In this document: piece by piece, positions 53,954 through 62,696 of the stretch
How the letters are laid out: each line of letters begins with the position of its first letter
Numbering within the stretch: position 1 is the stretch's first letter
DNA from: Candidatus Limnocylindrales bacterium
Lineage (GTDB): Bacteria > Desulfobacterota > Binatia > UBA1149 > CAITLU01
Direction of reading: 5' to 3'
Assembly (NCBI GenBank): GCA_035571835.1
Contig: DATNBU010000012.1
Location: forward strand, 1-64,000
Length of the DNA: 64,000 bases
Position numbers and translations under genes: made by a program
Notes under the pieces: generated by a model
The model's database searches: none
Told to the model about the DNA's origin: nothing
Seen by the model: the letters and a program-made list of their open reading frames with translations, nothing else

Positions 53954-55030
53954 TCAGGGACGGGCAGGCTGGGACGGTGCGGGCTTGCCGAAGCGCACGA
54001 TCGAGCGATCCTTGAGCGCCCAGTACACGAGCGACGTCAGGAAGCTCGTTCCGTACGTGACATCGCAGCCGATCCCGACGATTGCACCGACGAGGCGGTT
54101 CATGCCGGTCAGCAGTCCGCGTGCGCAGTTCCAGTAGTGCGCGCCGCGCGCCACGACGATGACGCCAAGAAGCAGCCCTGCGGTCGGGCTCATCGTCGAC
54201 AGCAGCAGCAGCAGCGGCACGAGCGGCGCCATCGCGATCTGAATCAGGCGGTGGCGGATGCGGATGCGGCGGTTGTGCTGGTCGCCGGTCATCGTGTGAT
54301 GGCCGAGCCCGTAGCGCAGGAAGATGTAGCCCTGGCCGTGCGCGTACTTGTACTGCTTCTTGAAGACCTTGTAGAGGTTGTCCTCGGTCTGACCGAAATC
54401 GAGCGAGAACTTCATGCGCTTGTCCTGCAGCAGGCGGTAGCCGAACTCGCGCATGTGGGCGGAAATGTCCTGGTCTTCGGTCGAGTTGTAGAGGCCTTCG
54501 AACCAGAAGCCGATCTTTTCGAGCGCTTCCTTGCGCACCAGATCGCAGCGCGTTTCGATGAACGCGACCTCGAAGACGTCCTCGTCGTGCTGCTCGACGA
54601 CGTCGAGCACGTTGACGAGCGTGAAGATGCGCTGGATCGTGTCGAGCCGGTCCGGATTGTCGAAGATGCCCTGGCCGATCACGCCGGCGACGGTCGGATC
54701 GGCGAAATGCTGGAGGCCGCGCTCGATGTAATCGGACTGCGTCAGGTAGCAGTCGCTCGCCATCAGCAGCAGGAACCGGCCTTTGGCGGCCTGCGATCCG
54801 GTGTTGTACGCGCCGGCGGTGCCGCGGTTCTTCGGATGGAAGATCGCGTTGATGCGGCTCCCGAAGGACTTCAGGATCTCGCGGGTCGAGTCCTTCGAGC
54901 AGTCGTCGACGACGACGATCTCGATGTTCGGATGGGTCTGGTTGAAGATCGATTCGATCCCGCGACGGATCGTCCCCTCGCCGTTAAAGACAGGGATAAC
55001 CACCGAGACCAGTGTTTGCGAGTCCGCCAC
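53954..55030 (-). CDS. Family 2 glycosyltransferase
   Basis: 358 aa from a GTG with GGAG 5 nt upstream; the open frame further upstream reads through a palindrome and is rejected. The GT-A fold N-domain has VSVVIPVFNGEGTIRRGIESIF, EIVVVDDCSKD, NRGTAGAYNTGSQAAKG and the acidic MASDCYL motif for the nucleotide-sugar metal. STEDQDISAHMREFGYRL supplies the ED motif. Two hydrophobic segments near the C-terminus (about 255-300) suggest membrane attachment. A polysaccharide or glycolipid role is inferred; no cluster adjoins. Confidence 0.85.
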   Translation of the reverse strand: MADSQTLVSVVIPVFNGEGTIRRGIESIFNQTHPNIEIVVVDDCSKDSTREILKSFGSRINAIFHPKNRGTAGAYNTGSQAAKGRFLLLMASDCYLTQSDYIERGLQHFADPTVAGVIGQGIFDNPDRLDTIQRIFTLVNVLDVVEQHDEDVFEVAFIETRCDLVRKEALEKIGFWFEGLYNSTEDQDISAHMREFGYRLLQDKRMKFSLDFGQTEDNLYKVFKKQYKYAHGQGYIFLRYGLGHHTMTGDQHNRRIRIRHRLIQIAMAPLVPLLLLLSTMSPTAGLLLGVIVVARGAHYWNCARGLLTGMNRLVGAIVGIGCDVTYGTSFLTSLVYWALKDRSIVRFGKPAPSQPARP

Positions 55031-55115
55031 GAATGCTCCGGATGAAGGGAATGAACAGGCTTTTTTCCCACAATACCGTGGAATTTCAAGCCTCCCGGCA
55101 ATCCGGAGGAATCGG

Positions 55116-55166
55116 AAATCGGGGAACAGACACTGATTTCCCGAAATCAGTGTCTGTCCCCGATTT
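55116..55166. repeat. Palindrome family A, copy 4 (variant)
   Basis: Arms AAATCGGGGAACAGACACTGATTTC and GAAATCAGTGTCTGTCCCCGATTT with spacer CC. There is an extra A in one arm. A compensatory change (CACTGATTTC/GAAATCAGTG instead of CACCG/CGGTG) keeps the stem paired. It lies between the GT2 and MDR genes. Confidence 0.88.
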
Positions 55167-55172
55167 TTCCGT

Positions 55173-56198
55173 TCAGTTTGCGCGTGTGACGACCAGCTTG
55201 ATGGCCGGCTCGAGCCACGCTCGCGGTGCGTCATCCCATGACACGACGCGTGTCGTGACGTCCTGCGGGCGCAGGCGGCCGGATTCGATCAGCGGCAGCA
55301 CCTCGGGCAGCAGCGCCACCGCGTGCGCGCGTCCGATGAAGAAGCGGATGCCGAGCGTGTACATCTTGCCGAGCGGCATCGGCATGCTGCCGCCGGCATA
55401 AAAGCTGGTGCTGTGGCAGATGCCTTCGGGCCTCGTCGATGCGATTGCGTAATGAAGCCCGTTCGGCGTCAGGCCGGAGTCGACGACGATCGGGTAGCGT
55501 CCCGCGCGCTTGGTATAATCCGTAAGGATCGGTTTTGCGCCGAGGCGCTCGGCGAGCTCGAGCGATTCGCGATCGTCCGACGCGAAATCGACGCGGCCGG
55601 CGCCGAGCGCGAGCGCAGCCTGCACGGCGTACAGCGGAACGCTCTTGAGGCCGTGGCAGACGACGAGGACTTCGGCGCCCGGCTGTGCGGCGAGATGCGG
55701 AGCGACCGCGCGGTAGCCGTCGAGCACGTTGTCGGACACGCTCGCGAGCGCCGCCGAATCGAGGCCGTCGGCCACGGGCTGGAGCATGGCCTCCGCAAAC
55801 GGCACGCGGACCAGATCGGTGAGCATGCCGCCGTATTCGACGCCCGACAGCGGCTGCATGCCGTAGTCGGAAAGCACCGGGAACTCGTCGCAGTTGCCGG
55901 TGCTGCCGGCGCGGCACGATCCGCACGCGCCGCAGCTGATCTGAAAGGAAACGACTGCACGCTGGCCCACTCGAAGGCCGCGCACGGCCGCTCCGAGCGC
56001 GACGATTTCAGCCACGCATTCGTGGCCGAGGGCGAACGGTCCCTGCGACGGGATGAAGCCCGACGTCAGGAACAGGTCGATGTCGCAGCGCGCGACGGCA
56101 AGCGGGCGGACCAGCGCTTCACGATCTCCGAGAAGCGCCGGTTCGGGAATGTTCTGCCACAGGACGGTGCCGGGCTGGGTACAAGTCAGTTGCTGCAT
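55173..56198 (-). CDS. MDR-family (zinc alcohol dehydrogenase-like) oxidoreductase
   Basis: 341 aa. Catalytic-zinc residues C38 and H59-E60 are present, and the structural-zinc cysteines C89, C92, C95 and C103 (CGACGSCRAGSTGNC) are complete. The Rossmann part is odd: the usual GxGxxG after VLVV is replaced by CHGLKSVPLYA, so cofactor binding may be altered. FASDDRESLELAERLGA keeps the helix/strand pattern. The substrate could be an alcohol or sugar alcohol. The stop lies 7 bp from a palindrome. Confidence 0.8.
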   Translation of the reverse strand: MQQLTCTQPGTVLWQNIPEPALLGDREALVRPLAVARCDIDLFLTSGFIPSQGPFALGHECVAEIVALGAAVRGLRVGQRAVVSFQISCGACGSCRAGSTGNCDEFPVLSDYGMQPLSGVEYGGMLTDLVRVPFAEAMLQPVADGLDSAALASVSDNVLDGYRAVAPHLAAQPGAEVLVVCHGLKSVPLYAVQAALALGAGRVDFASDDRESLELAERLGAKPILTDYTKRAGRYPIVVDSGLTPNGLHYAIASTRPEGICHSTSFYAGGSMPMPLGKMYTLGIRFFIGRAHAVALLPEVLPLIESGRLRPQDVTTRVVSWDDAPRAWLEPAIKLVVTRAN

Positions 56199-56306
56199 GC
56201 TCCCGGTCTACGCAACTTCGGGGCCGCGCAGCAATCGCAATCGCTGCAACCGCGCTTGCGCGCGGTGCATGCGATGGCGTCTCCTCGACTGTGCGGACGC
56301 AGTCGC

Positions 56307-57266
56307 TCAGCTGTTTGCGCACGGGCAGTCGAGAGTGACCGGGAGACTCACGGCGTAGCGGAGCACCAGCAGCGAATCGCCGGCGGTGACATCGCCACTG
56401 CCGTTCGCGTCGCACACGCAGTGGTCGCAGTCGTCGGTGGCGACGGCGATCTTGAGCAGCAGCAGCGCGTCGGCCGACGTGATGTTGGCGTCCCCGTTCA
56501 TGTCTCCGCAGGCAGCCGCCGGAAGCGTCGTGGTCACGCAGTTCTGGTTCGGCGGGTTCGAACACTGACCCTGCTCGCAGAGGTCGTCCGTGCACGGGTC
56601 GCCGTCGTTGCAGTTCTTCGGCGTGAAGCGGCATCCTTCGAGCGTGTCGCAGCTGTCGTTCGTGCAGGAGTTGGAGTCGAAGCACAGCTTGGGCGTATGG
56701 TTGCACGAGCCATCGGACGAATCGCACGAATCGATGGTGCACGCGTTGATGTCGTTGCAGTTCTTGGGCGTGAACGTGCATCCGGTCGTGGTGTCGCAGC
56801 CGTCGTTGGTGCACGGGTCGCCGTCCAGACAGAGCTTGATACCGTGTTCGCACGCGCCGGTGGACTGGTCGCAGGAGTCGATGTTGCAGGCGTTGCCGTC
56901 GTTGCACGACTTCGGCGTATACGTGCAGACACCCTCGCGGTTGCAGGCGTCGCTCGTGCAGGGATTGAAGTCGATGCAGAGCTTGGGCTTGTTCAGGCAG
57001 GCGCCGGTCGTCGAGTTGCAACTGTCGATCGTGCACGGATCGAGGTCGTCGCAGTTCTTCGCCGCGTGCGAGCACGTGTGATTAAGGATGTTGCAGGAGT
57101 CCTTGGTGCACGCGTCGGCGTCATCGCACTGCGCGCTGCTGGTACAGAAGATCGCGGCCGCGGACGGCTGAGATGACAGCAGCACCCCGAGGCACGCCAT
57201 CGATGCGAGCACCGTGCACGCACGTGCTGCGCCGCCCATGAACAGGTAGTCGAAAGAACGTCGCAT
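56307..57266 (-). CDS. Secreted Cys-rich repeat protein with C-terminal dockerin-like pair
   Basis: 319 aa; signal peptide to about residue 38. Eight repeats of about 24-26 residues follow, with pattern CNDxDPCTIDSCDSxTGxCxHTPKxC. Asp/Asn residues between cysteines suggest Ca binding. The C-terminus has two EF-hand-like units: CGDMNGDANITSADALLLLKIAVA and CDANGSGDVTAGDSLLVLRYAVS. This two-unit dockerin-like C-terminal pattern also appears in the 199-aa protein at 53.3 kb and, N-terminally, in the secretin-like protein. No enzymatic motif. Confidence 0.8.
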   Translation of the reverse strand: MRRSFDYLFMGGAARACTVLASMACLGVLLSSQPSAAAIFCTSSAQCDDADACTKDSCNILNHTCSHAAKNCDDLDPCTIDSCNSTTGACLNKPKLCIDFNPCTSDACNREGVCTYTPKSCNDGNACNIDSCDQSTGACEHGIKLCLDGDPCTNDGCDTTTGCTFTPKNCNDINACTIDSCDSSDGSCNHTPKLCFDSNSCTNDSCDTLEGCRFTPKNCNDGDPCTDDLCEQGQCSNPPNQNCVTTTLPAAACGDMNGDANITSADALLLLKIAVATDDCDHCVCDANGSGDVTAGDSLLVLRYAVSLPVTLDCPCANS

Positions 57267-57411
57267 CGCAGAACCTCCGCAGAGCGCCCGCCGCGCCCGT
57301 CTGCTCCCCCGAGACGTCTGGCACTCTACGGTGTGACACACGAGAGGCGCAAGACATGCGGCGCACTTTTCCCCGGTCGAGGCGCTGCTGCGCACGAGGC
57401 CCCGCGAGCAT

Positions 57412-58293
57412 TTACGCGAGCGAATCGACGAGCCAGTCACGCAGCGCGACGATGCGCGCATCATCGAGCTGCGAAGGCCGGCAGACCAGGTGATACGTCG
57501 ACGGCGATGCGAGCCGGATGTCGAACGGGACCACGAGCTTGCCGCTCGCGATGCGCTGCGCGCAAAGGAACGGCGCGCACAGCGCGACGCCCTGTGCCGA
57601 CTCGGCTGCGCTCAGCACGATCGACAGGTGGTCGTACGTGACGATCTTCTTCGGCACGAGGTCGCCCACGCCGGCCGCCTTCAGCCATGCCGGCCACGCA
57701 TCGGGAATCTGCGTGATACGGATCTGCGTGTGTCCGGCAAGATCGGCCGGAGTACGCAGCGCATGCTCGCCTTCGAGCAGCGCGGGACTGCAGACCGGCA
57801 GATACTCGAGATCGACGAGCGGCTCGCCGTGAAGGCCATCCCACGGTCCGCTTCCGAAACGGATCGCGACATCGACGGGATCGCGATCGAAGTCCGCGTA
57901 CGCGAGCGTTGCCGTCACGTCGAGCTCGATTCCAGGATGCCGGCGTTCGAAGTCCGGAAGATGCGGAATCAGCCACGCTTCGGTGAACGACTGCAGCGCG
58001 CTGATGCGAAGCCGCGCCGAGCGCGTCGGCGACAGCGACTGCTGCGCGCGGCGAAGCTCGACGAACACGCGGCGCACGGCGTCGAGATATCGCGTGCCTT
58101 GTTCGGTGAGCTCCAGGCCGGGGTTGAGCCGGCGGAACAGGGCGACGCCGAGCTGTTCTTCGAGAGACTGGATGCGACGGCTGAGCGCCGACGGCGAGAC
58201 ATGCAGTGCGTCGGCGGCGTCCTTGAAGCTCAGGCAATCGGCGGCCTTTGCGAAGGCCTGCAGGAACGGCAGCGGTGGGAACTCTTCGGCCAT
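57412..58293 (-). CDS. LysR-family transcriptional regulator (GcvA-like)
   Basis: 293 aa. The winged HTH is at the N-terminus (LQAFAKAADCLSFKDAADALHVSPSALSRRIQSLEEQLGVALFRR). The substrate domain runs from about 90, with DPVDVAIRFGSGPWDGLHGEPLVD and LASPSTYHLVCRPSQ typical of the GcvA/TrpI branch. The gene is monocistronic, with no obvious divergent target; the neighbouring HigB-like gene starts about 120 bp away on the other strand. Confidence 0.88.
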   Translation of the reverse strand: MAEEFPPLPFLQAFAKAADCLSFKDAADALHVSPSALSRRIQSLEEQLGVALFRRLNPGLELTEQGTRYLDAVRRVFVELRRAQQSLSPTRSARLRISALQSFTEAWLIPHLPDFERRHPGIELDVTATLAYADFDRDPVDVAIRFGSGPWDGLHGEPLVDLEYLPVCSPALLEGEHALRTPADLAGHTQIRITQIPDAWPAWLKAAGVGDLVPKKIVTYDHLSIVLSAAESAQGVALCAPFLCAQRIASGKLVVPFDIRLASPSTYHLVCRPSQLDDARIVALRDWLVDSLA

Positions 58294-58412
58294 GGCGCCC
58301 GGGGATCGATGCCATGAAACCCGTCAGAGGTACAAGCCGGCTGCCCTTGCCGCCCTGAGAGTCATTACAGCCATGAGATTGGCGCTATACGGCTTTGCAG
58401 TACAGTCGCGGG

Positions 58413-58724
58413 ATGCTAACGTTTGTCGAGACGCGACTGTTCTCGAAGCTGGTCGAGAAATATCTCGACCCGGACGAATACGCGCTTCTCCAGCTTTGGC
58501 TGGCGCTTCATCCGCGAAGCGGCGCCGTGATTCCAGGATCGCGGGGCGTCAGGAAAATTCGATGGAGCGGCAAAGGCCGTGGCAAGAGCGGCGGAATACG
58601 AATCATCTACTACCTGAAGACTCTTCACGGCGAGATCTGGATGCTCACGCTGTATGCGAAGAACGAGGCCGAAGATTTGCCGCTGCACATGTTGAGGAAG
58701 ATCCGGGAGGAGATCGATGGCTGA
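58413..58724 (+). CDS. HigB/RelE-like toxin of a type II toxin-antitoxin pair
   Basis: 103 aa. It shows the RelE/ParE-type fold pattern: FVETRLFSKLVEKYL, VIPGSRGVRKIRWSGKGRGKSGGIRIIYYL, WMLTLYAKNEAEDLP. The basic residues and terminal YAKNE are characteristic of HigB-like mRNA interferases. The toxin gene precedes the antitoxin, as in higBA, and overlaps it by 8 bp. A start at 58413 is chosen; an upstream TTG/CTG reading would add six residues. Confidence 0.85.
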   Translation: MLTFVETRLFSKLVEKYLDPDEYALLQLWLALHPRSGAVIPGSRGVRKIRWSGKGRGKSGGIRIIYYLKTLHGEIWMLTLYAKNEAEDLPLHMLRKIREEIDG

Positions 58725-58989
58725 GAAACGCAGAAATATCGGCGCTGAGATCCTGCAGGGTATCCGCGAGCTCAAAGCAGGAAAGAGGGGCCGGATCAGG
58801 ACGATTCCGTCGGCTGTACAGGTTCGGAAAAAACTCGGCGTCTCGCAGAGCGAATTTGCTCGCTTGCTTCGTGTATCGTTGCGGACCTTGCAGGACTGGG
58901 AGCAGGGACGCCGCGCCCCGTCCGGAGCCGCGCGCACGTTGCTGATGATCGCGGACAAGAACCCGCGAATTCTCTTCGAAGTTTCCTGA
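58717..58989 (+). CDS. HigA-like XRE antitoxin
   Basis: 90 aa. Helix-turn-helix of XRE type: VRKKLGVSQSEFARLLRVSLRTLQDWEQGRRAPSGAARTLL. It neutralises the preceding toxin and probably represses the operon. The ATG is inside the toxin gene end (8-bp overlap). The pair is isolated; no mobile-element genes adjoin. Confidence 0.88.
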   Translation: MAEKRRNIGAEILQGIRELKAGKRGRIRTIPSAVQVRKKLGVSQSEFARLLRVSLRTLQDWEQGRRAPSGAARTLLMIADKNPRILFEVS

Positions 58990-58999
58990 CGAGGGCGAC

Positions 59000-59503
59000 T
59001 CAGGCTTCTTCCGGCGCTTCTTCGAGCACCACCAGCGTGTCGCCGGGGCCGACCATGGAGCCGGCTTCGACCTTGATCGCAACGACGCGGCAGCGGTGCG
59101 TTGCGCGCACCGTCATCTCCATCTTCATCGCTTCGAGCAGCAGCAGCGCGCCGTCGGGCTCGACGACGTCGCCGGCGGCGGCCAGAATCTGCAGCACCTT
59201 GCCGGGCATCGGGGACGTGACGTTCGGTTCGAACGCGCCGGCGCCGCCCTGATCGGCCGAACCCTCTTCGGCGGGGACGAACTCCCACGCATGACCGGCG
59301 TAGGCCGTAAAGACATGGCCGCGTTCGCTGTCGAACAGCACGCGGCGTCGCTTTCCGCCGATCGTCAGTGTGACCGAGCGCTCGTCGATCGCGACGTCGT
59401 CGATCGCAACCTCACGGCCGTCGATGGCAACGGTCGTGCGGCCGTCCTTCTCCGTGACGGTCAGGCAGAGGTTGCGCGAGCCTGCACGGAACTGCATCTC
59501 CAT
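59000..59503 (-). CDS. Biotin carboxyl carrier protein (BCCP) subunit
   Basis: 167 aa; two close ATGs (59503, 59497). The C-terminal biotinyl domain has FEPNVTSPMPGKVLQI and the biotin-attachment EAMKMEMTVRA with the Lys of AMKM. The N-terminal part is a beta-rich oligomerisation region (EVAIDDVAIDERSVTLTIGGKRRRV), like the tail of fused MCC/PCC alpha chains. It starts 2 bp after the biotin carboxylase stop. In most methylcrotonyl- and propionyl-CoA carboxylases this domain is fused to BC; here it is separate. Confidence 0.9.
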   Translation of the reverse strand: MEMQFRAGSRNLCLTVTEKDGRTTVAIDGREVAIDDVAIDERSVTLTIGGKRRRVLFDSERGHVFTAYAGHAWEFVPAEEGSADQGGAGAFEPNVTSPMPGKVLQILAAAGDVVEPDGALLLLEAMKMEMTVRATHRCRVVAIKVEAGSMVGPGDTLVVLEEAPEEA

Positions 59504-59505
59504 CG

Positions 59506-61023
59506 TCAGGCTCCAGCCTTTGCGCGGCCGAGCCGCCACTCGCCGAGGGTGTCCCACGGCGTCGGCATTCGCTCGGATGTGCCGTGTGTCGCGGCGCCGG
59601 CGCCGCGGGTCCGGCCGTTGCGCGCAAGCATTGCGACGGCGGCGGCCACGGTGTCGAGCGCTTCGGCATCGTCGGGCTTCCAGCCCTGGTACTCGCTGTC
59701 GAGCGTCGTGGTGAAATACTCGGCGCGCGCGAAGCGTTCGCTGCGCAGCAGCTCGATCAGGAATGCCACGTTGGTCGTGAAGCCCGCGATCGGAAAACCT
59801 TCGAGCGCTTCGATCATGCGGCGCGTCGCCTGCGTGCGATCCGGGGCCCACGCGATGACCTTGGCGAGCATCGAGTCGTATTCGACCGGCACCTGCCAGC
59901 CGTCGCGCAGCGCGGTGTCGACGCGCACGCCGACGCCGCGCGGATGCTCGACGCGGCGAACCAGGCCGAGCGACGGCAGGAAGCCGTTGGCCGGATCTTC
60001 CGCGCACACTCGGCATTCGATCGCATGGCCGCGCGGCGATGGCGCTTTCTCCGGAAGCTTCGCGCCGGCGGCGATCTCGAGCTGCCAGCGCACGAGGTCG
60101 GTGCTGGTGATCGCTTCGGTCACGGCGTGCTCGACCTGAAGACGCGTGTTCACTTCGAGGAAATAGAAGTTGCCGTCGGGCGCGACGACGAACTCGACGG
60201 TGCCGGCTCCGCGATAGCCGATCGACGACGCAAGGCCCGCGGCGGCCGAGCCCATCTTCTCGCGCATGTCGGCGCTGACGACGGGCGAGGGCGCTTCCTC
60301 GATGATCTTCTGGTGGCGGCGCTGCACGGAGCACTCGCGCTCGCCGAGATGCAGCACGTGGCCGTGCGTGTCGCCGAAGACCTGGATCTCGATGTGGCGC
60401 GGGCCGACGACGAACTTCTCCATGTAGACGCGCGCGTCGCCGAACGCGGAGCCGGCTTCGCGTTCGGCGGAGCGGATGGCGTCGGCGAGCGATGCGGCGT
60501 CGTCGACGCGGCGCATGCCGCGACCGCCGCCGCCGGCTGCGGCCTTGACGAGCACCGGGAAGCCGAGCGCTTCGGCGGCCTCGCGATTGCGGCCTTCGTC
60601 GGTCGTGACCTCGGCGGACGGGAGCACCGGAACGCCGGCGCGCTCGGCTGCGGTGCGTGCGCGGATCTTGTCGCCCATCGCGTCGATCGCGTCGGGCGTG
60701 GGGCCGACGAACGTCAGGCCTGCCTCTTCGACGCGGCGGGCGAACGACGCGTTCTCGGCGAGAAAGCCGTAGCCCGGATGGATCGCGTCGGCGCCGGTCG
60801 TGCGCGCGGCGGCGAGGATCTTGTCGACGTCGAGATAGCTCTCGGCCGACGTCCGGCCGCCGAGCGCGACGGCTTCGTCGCATGCGCGCACGTGCTCGCC
60901 GTCGGTGTCGGGCTCGGAGTGGATCGCGACCGTCGCGATCGCCATCTCGCGCGCCGTCTGCGCAATGCGGCACGCGATCTCCGAGCGATTGGCGATGAGC
61001 AGCTTTCGAATCGGCTTCGTCAT
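59506..61023 (-). CDS. Biotin carboxylase subunit of an acyl-CoA carboxylase
   Basis: 505 aa. ATP-grasp biotin carboxylase: KLLIANRSEIACRIAQTA, KAAAGGGGRGM (glycine-rich loop), RHIEIQVFGDTHG, ECSVQRRHQKIIEEAPSP, and FLEVNTRLQVEHAVTE with catalytic residues. The 450-aa core is complete and the protein stops before any biotinyl domain, which the next gene supplies. With the carboxyltransferase upstream it forms an alpha/beta acyl-CoA carboxylase. The ATG at 61023 is chosen; the frame is open further upstream only because of a palindrome remnant and high GC. Confidence 0.93.
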   Translation of the reverse strand: MTKPIRKLLIANRSEIACRIAQTAREMAIATVAIHSEPDTDGEHVRACDEAVALGGRTSAESYLDVDKILAAARTTGADAIHPGYGFLAENASFARRVEEAGLTFVGPTPDAIDAMGDKIRARTAAERAGVPVLPSAEVTTDEGRNREAAEALGFPVLVKAAAGGGGRGMRRVDDAASLADAIRSAEREAGSAFGDARVYMEKFVVGPRHIEIQVFGDTHGHVLHLGERECSVQRRHQKIIEEAPSPVVSADMREKMGSAAAGLASSIGYRGAGTVEFVVAPDGNFYFLEVNTRLQVEHAVTEAITSTDLVRWQLEIAAGAKLPEKAPSPRGHAIECRVCAEDPANGFLPSLGLVRRVEHPRGVGVRVDTALRDGWQVPVEYDSMLAKVIAWAPDRTQATRRMIEALEGFPIAGFTTNVAFLIELLRSERFARAEYFTTTLDSEYQGWKPDDAEALDTVAAAVAMLARNGRTRGAGAATHGTSERMPTPWDTLGEWRLGRAKAGA

Positions 61024-61056
61024 CTCACTCAAGCGTCCATTGATTTCGTTGAGAAA

Positions 61057-61078
61057 AAATAAATGTACCTGTCCCCAT
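61057..61078. repeat. Palindrome family B, half copy
   Basis: AAATGTACCTGTCCCC matches one outer arm of the full family-B hairpin at 40.2-40.3 kb. The other arm is missing. It lies in the 56-bp gap between the carboxyltransferase and biotin carboxylase genes. Confidence 0.75.
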
Positions 61079-61079
61079 T

Positions 61080-62687
61080 TTACATTCGGAAGATGCCGAA
61101 GGTGGTGGGCTCCGGGGGGCGGTTGAAGGAGGCGGCGAGGGCGAGGGCGAGCGACGAGCGGGTGTCGAGGGGGTCGATGACGCCGTCGTCCCAGAGGCGC
61201 GCGGTGCTGTAGTAGGGGCTTCCTTCGCGGTCGTATTTTTCGAGCACGGGGCGTTTGAACTCGGCGCGTTCGGCTTCGCTCATTTCGCGGCCGTCTTTTT
61301 CGAGCTGTGCGAGCTTGACCTGCAGCAGCACCGATGCGGCCTGCTCGCCGCCCATCACCGAGATGCGCGAGTTCGGCCACATGAACAACAGGCGCGGGCT
61401 GTACGCGCGCCCGCACATGCCGTAGTTGCCGGCGCCGTTGGATGCGCCGATCAGCACGGTGAACTTCGGAACGCGCGTGGTCGCGACGGCGGTCACCATC
61501 TTGGCGCCGTCTTTCGCGATACCGCCGGCTTCGTACTCGCGGCCGACGATGAAGCCGGTGATGTTCTGCAGGAACACCAGCGGAATCATGCGCTGCGAGC
61601 AGACTTCGATGAAGTGCGTGGCCTTCAGGGCCGATTCCGAGAACAGCACGCCGTTGTTCGCGACGATGCCGATCGGATAGCCGTGCAGCCGCGCGAAGCC
61701 GCAGACGACGGTCGGACCGTAACGGGCCTTGAACTCGTGGAAGCGGCTCCCGTCGACCAGCCGCGCGATCACTTCCCGCACATCGTACGGCCGGCGGTTT
61801 TCCGGATTGACGATGCCGTAGATCTCGGCCGGGTCGTACGCCGGATCTTCCGGCGTCGACATTTCGAGCGGGCAGCCGAGCGAGCGCGGCAGGCTCTCGA
61901 AGATCTGGCGCGCAATGCGGATGGCATCCTGGTCGTCTTCGGCGAGATGGTCGGACACGCCGGAGGTGCCGGTATGCAGCGCGCCGCCGCCGAGATCCTC
62001 GGCCGTGACTTCTTCGCCGGTTGCAGCCTTTACGAGCGGCGGTCCCGCGAGGAAGATCGTTCCCTGCTCGCGTACGATCACAGTTTCGTCCGACATCGCC
62101 GGCACGTACGCGCCGCCGGCCGTGCACGATCCGAGCACCAGCGCGACCTGCGGAATGCCGAGCGCGGACATGTTGGCCTGGTTGTAGAAGATGCGTCCGA
62201 AGTGGTCGCGATCGGGAAACACGTCGTCCTGCATCGGCAGGAACGCTCCGCCCGAATCGACGAGATAGACGCACGGCAGCCGGTTCTCGAGCGCGATCTC
62301 CTGCGCGCGCACGTGCTTCTTGACGGTCATCGGAAAGTACGTGCCGCCCTTGACGGTCGCGTCGTTCGCGACCACCACGCAGTGCCGTCCGTGAATCGTG
62401 CCGATGCCGGTCAGGATGCCTGCGCCCGGCGCCTGGTCATCGTAGAGGCCGCCCGCAGCAAGCGGAGACAGCTCGAGGAACGGCGAGCCGGGATCGAGAA
62501 GCCGCTCGACGCGCTCGCGCGGAAGCAGCTTGCCGCGGCTCGTGTGCAGCTTGCGCGAGGATTCGGGGCCGCCGCGGCGCGCGGCTTCGAGGCGCGCACG
62601 CAGATCCGCCGCGAGGGCTTCCATGCGCGCCTTGTTCTCCTGGAACTCCGGCGACGTCGTCCGGATCTGGCTGGTCAGCTTTCGCAA
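61080..62687 (-). CDS. mccB: Acyl-CoA carboxylase carboxyltransferase, methylcrotonyl-CoA type
   Basis: 535 aa. Crotonase-like carboxyltransferase: [103 protein letters not shown]. These and the terminal [14 protein letters not shown] and FGIFRM are characteristic of the MCC/GCC beta subunit rather than PCC. The likely substrate is 3-methylcrotonyl-CoA (leucine catabolism) or a geranyl-CoA-like acyl group. No isovaleryl-CoA dehydrogenase or HMG-CoA lyase is in the window, so the pathway is inferred. Confidence 0.92.
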   Translation of the reverse strand: MRKLTSQIRTTSPEFQENKARMEALAADLRARLEAARRGGPESSRKLHTSRGKLLPRERVERLLDPGSPFLELSPLAAGGLYDDQAPGAGILTGIGTIHGRHCVVVANDATVKGGTYFPMTVKKHVRAQEIALENRLPCVYLVDSGGAFLPMQDDVFPDRDHFGRIFYNQANMSALGIPQVALVLGSCTAGGAYVPAMSDETVIVREQGTIFLAGPPLVKAATGEEVTAEDLGGGALHTGTSGVSDHLAEDDQDAIRIARQIFESLPRSLGCPLEMSTPEDPAYDPAEIYGIVNPENRRPYDVREVIARLVDGSRFHEFKARYGPTVVCGFARLHGYPIGIVANNGVLFSESALKATHFIEVCSQRMIPLVFLQNITGFIVGREYEAGGIAKDGAKMVTAVATTRVPKFTVLIGASNGAGNYGMCGRAYSPRLLFMWPNSRISVMGGEQAASVLLQVKLAQLEKDGREMSEAERAEFKRPVLEKYDREGSPYYSTARLWDDGVIDPLDTRSSLALALAASFNRPPEPTTFGIFRM

Positions 62688-62696
62688 AAGGTCGCC

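Noticed and set aside
37544..55166. Repeated GGGGACAGACACC palindromes considered as CRISPR or attachment sites
   Set aside because: They are dispersed over 18 kb singly, each a self-complementary hairpin between genes; there are no spacers and no integrase.
53954..55234. Longer 426-aa reading of the GT2 gene
   Set aside because: The added N-terminus translates a palindrome; a GTG with GGAG at 55030 gives a normal GT2 start.
58413..58989. Toxin-antitoxin pair as part of a defence island
   Set aside because: It stands alone, with housekeeping-type neighbours and no other defence or mobile-element genes.
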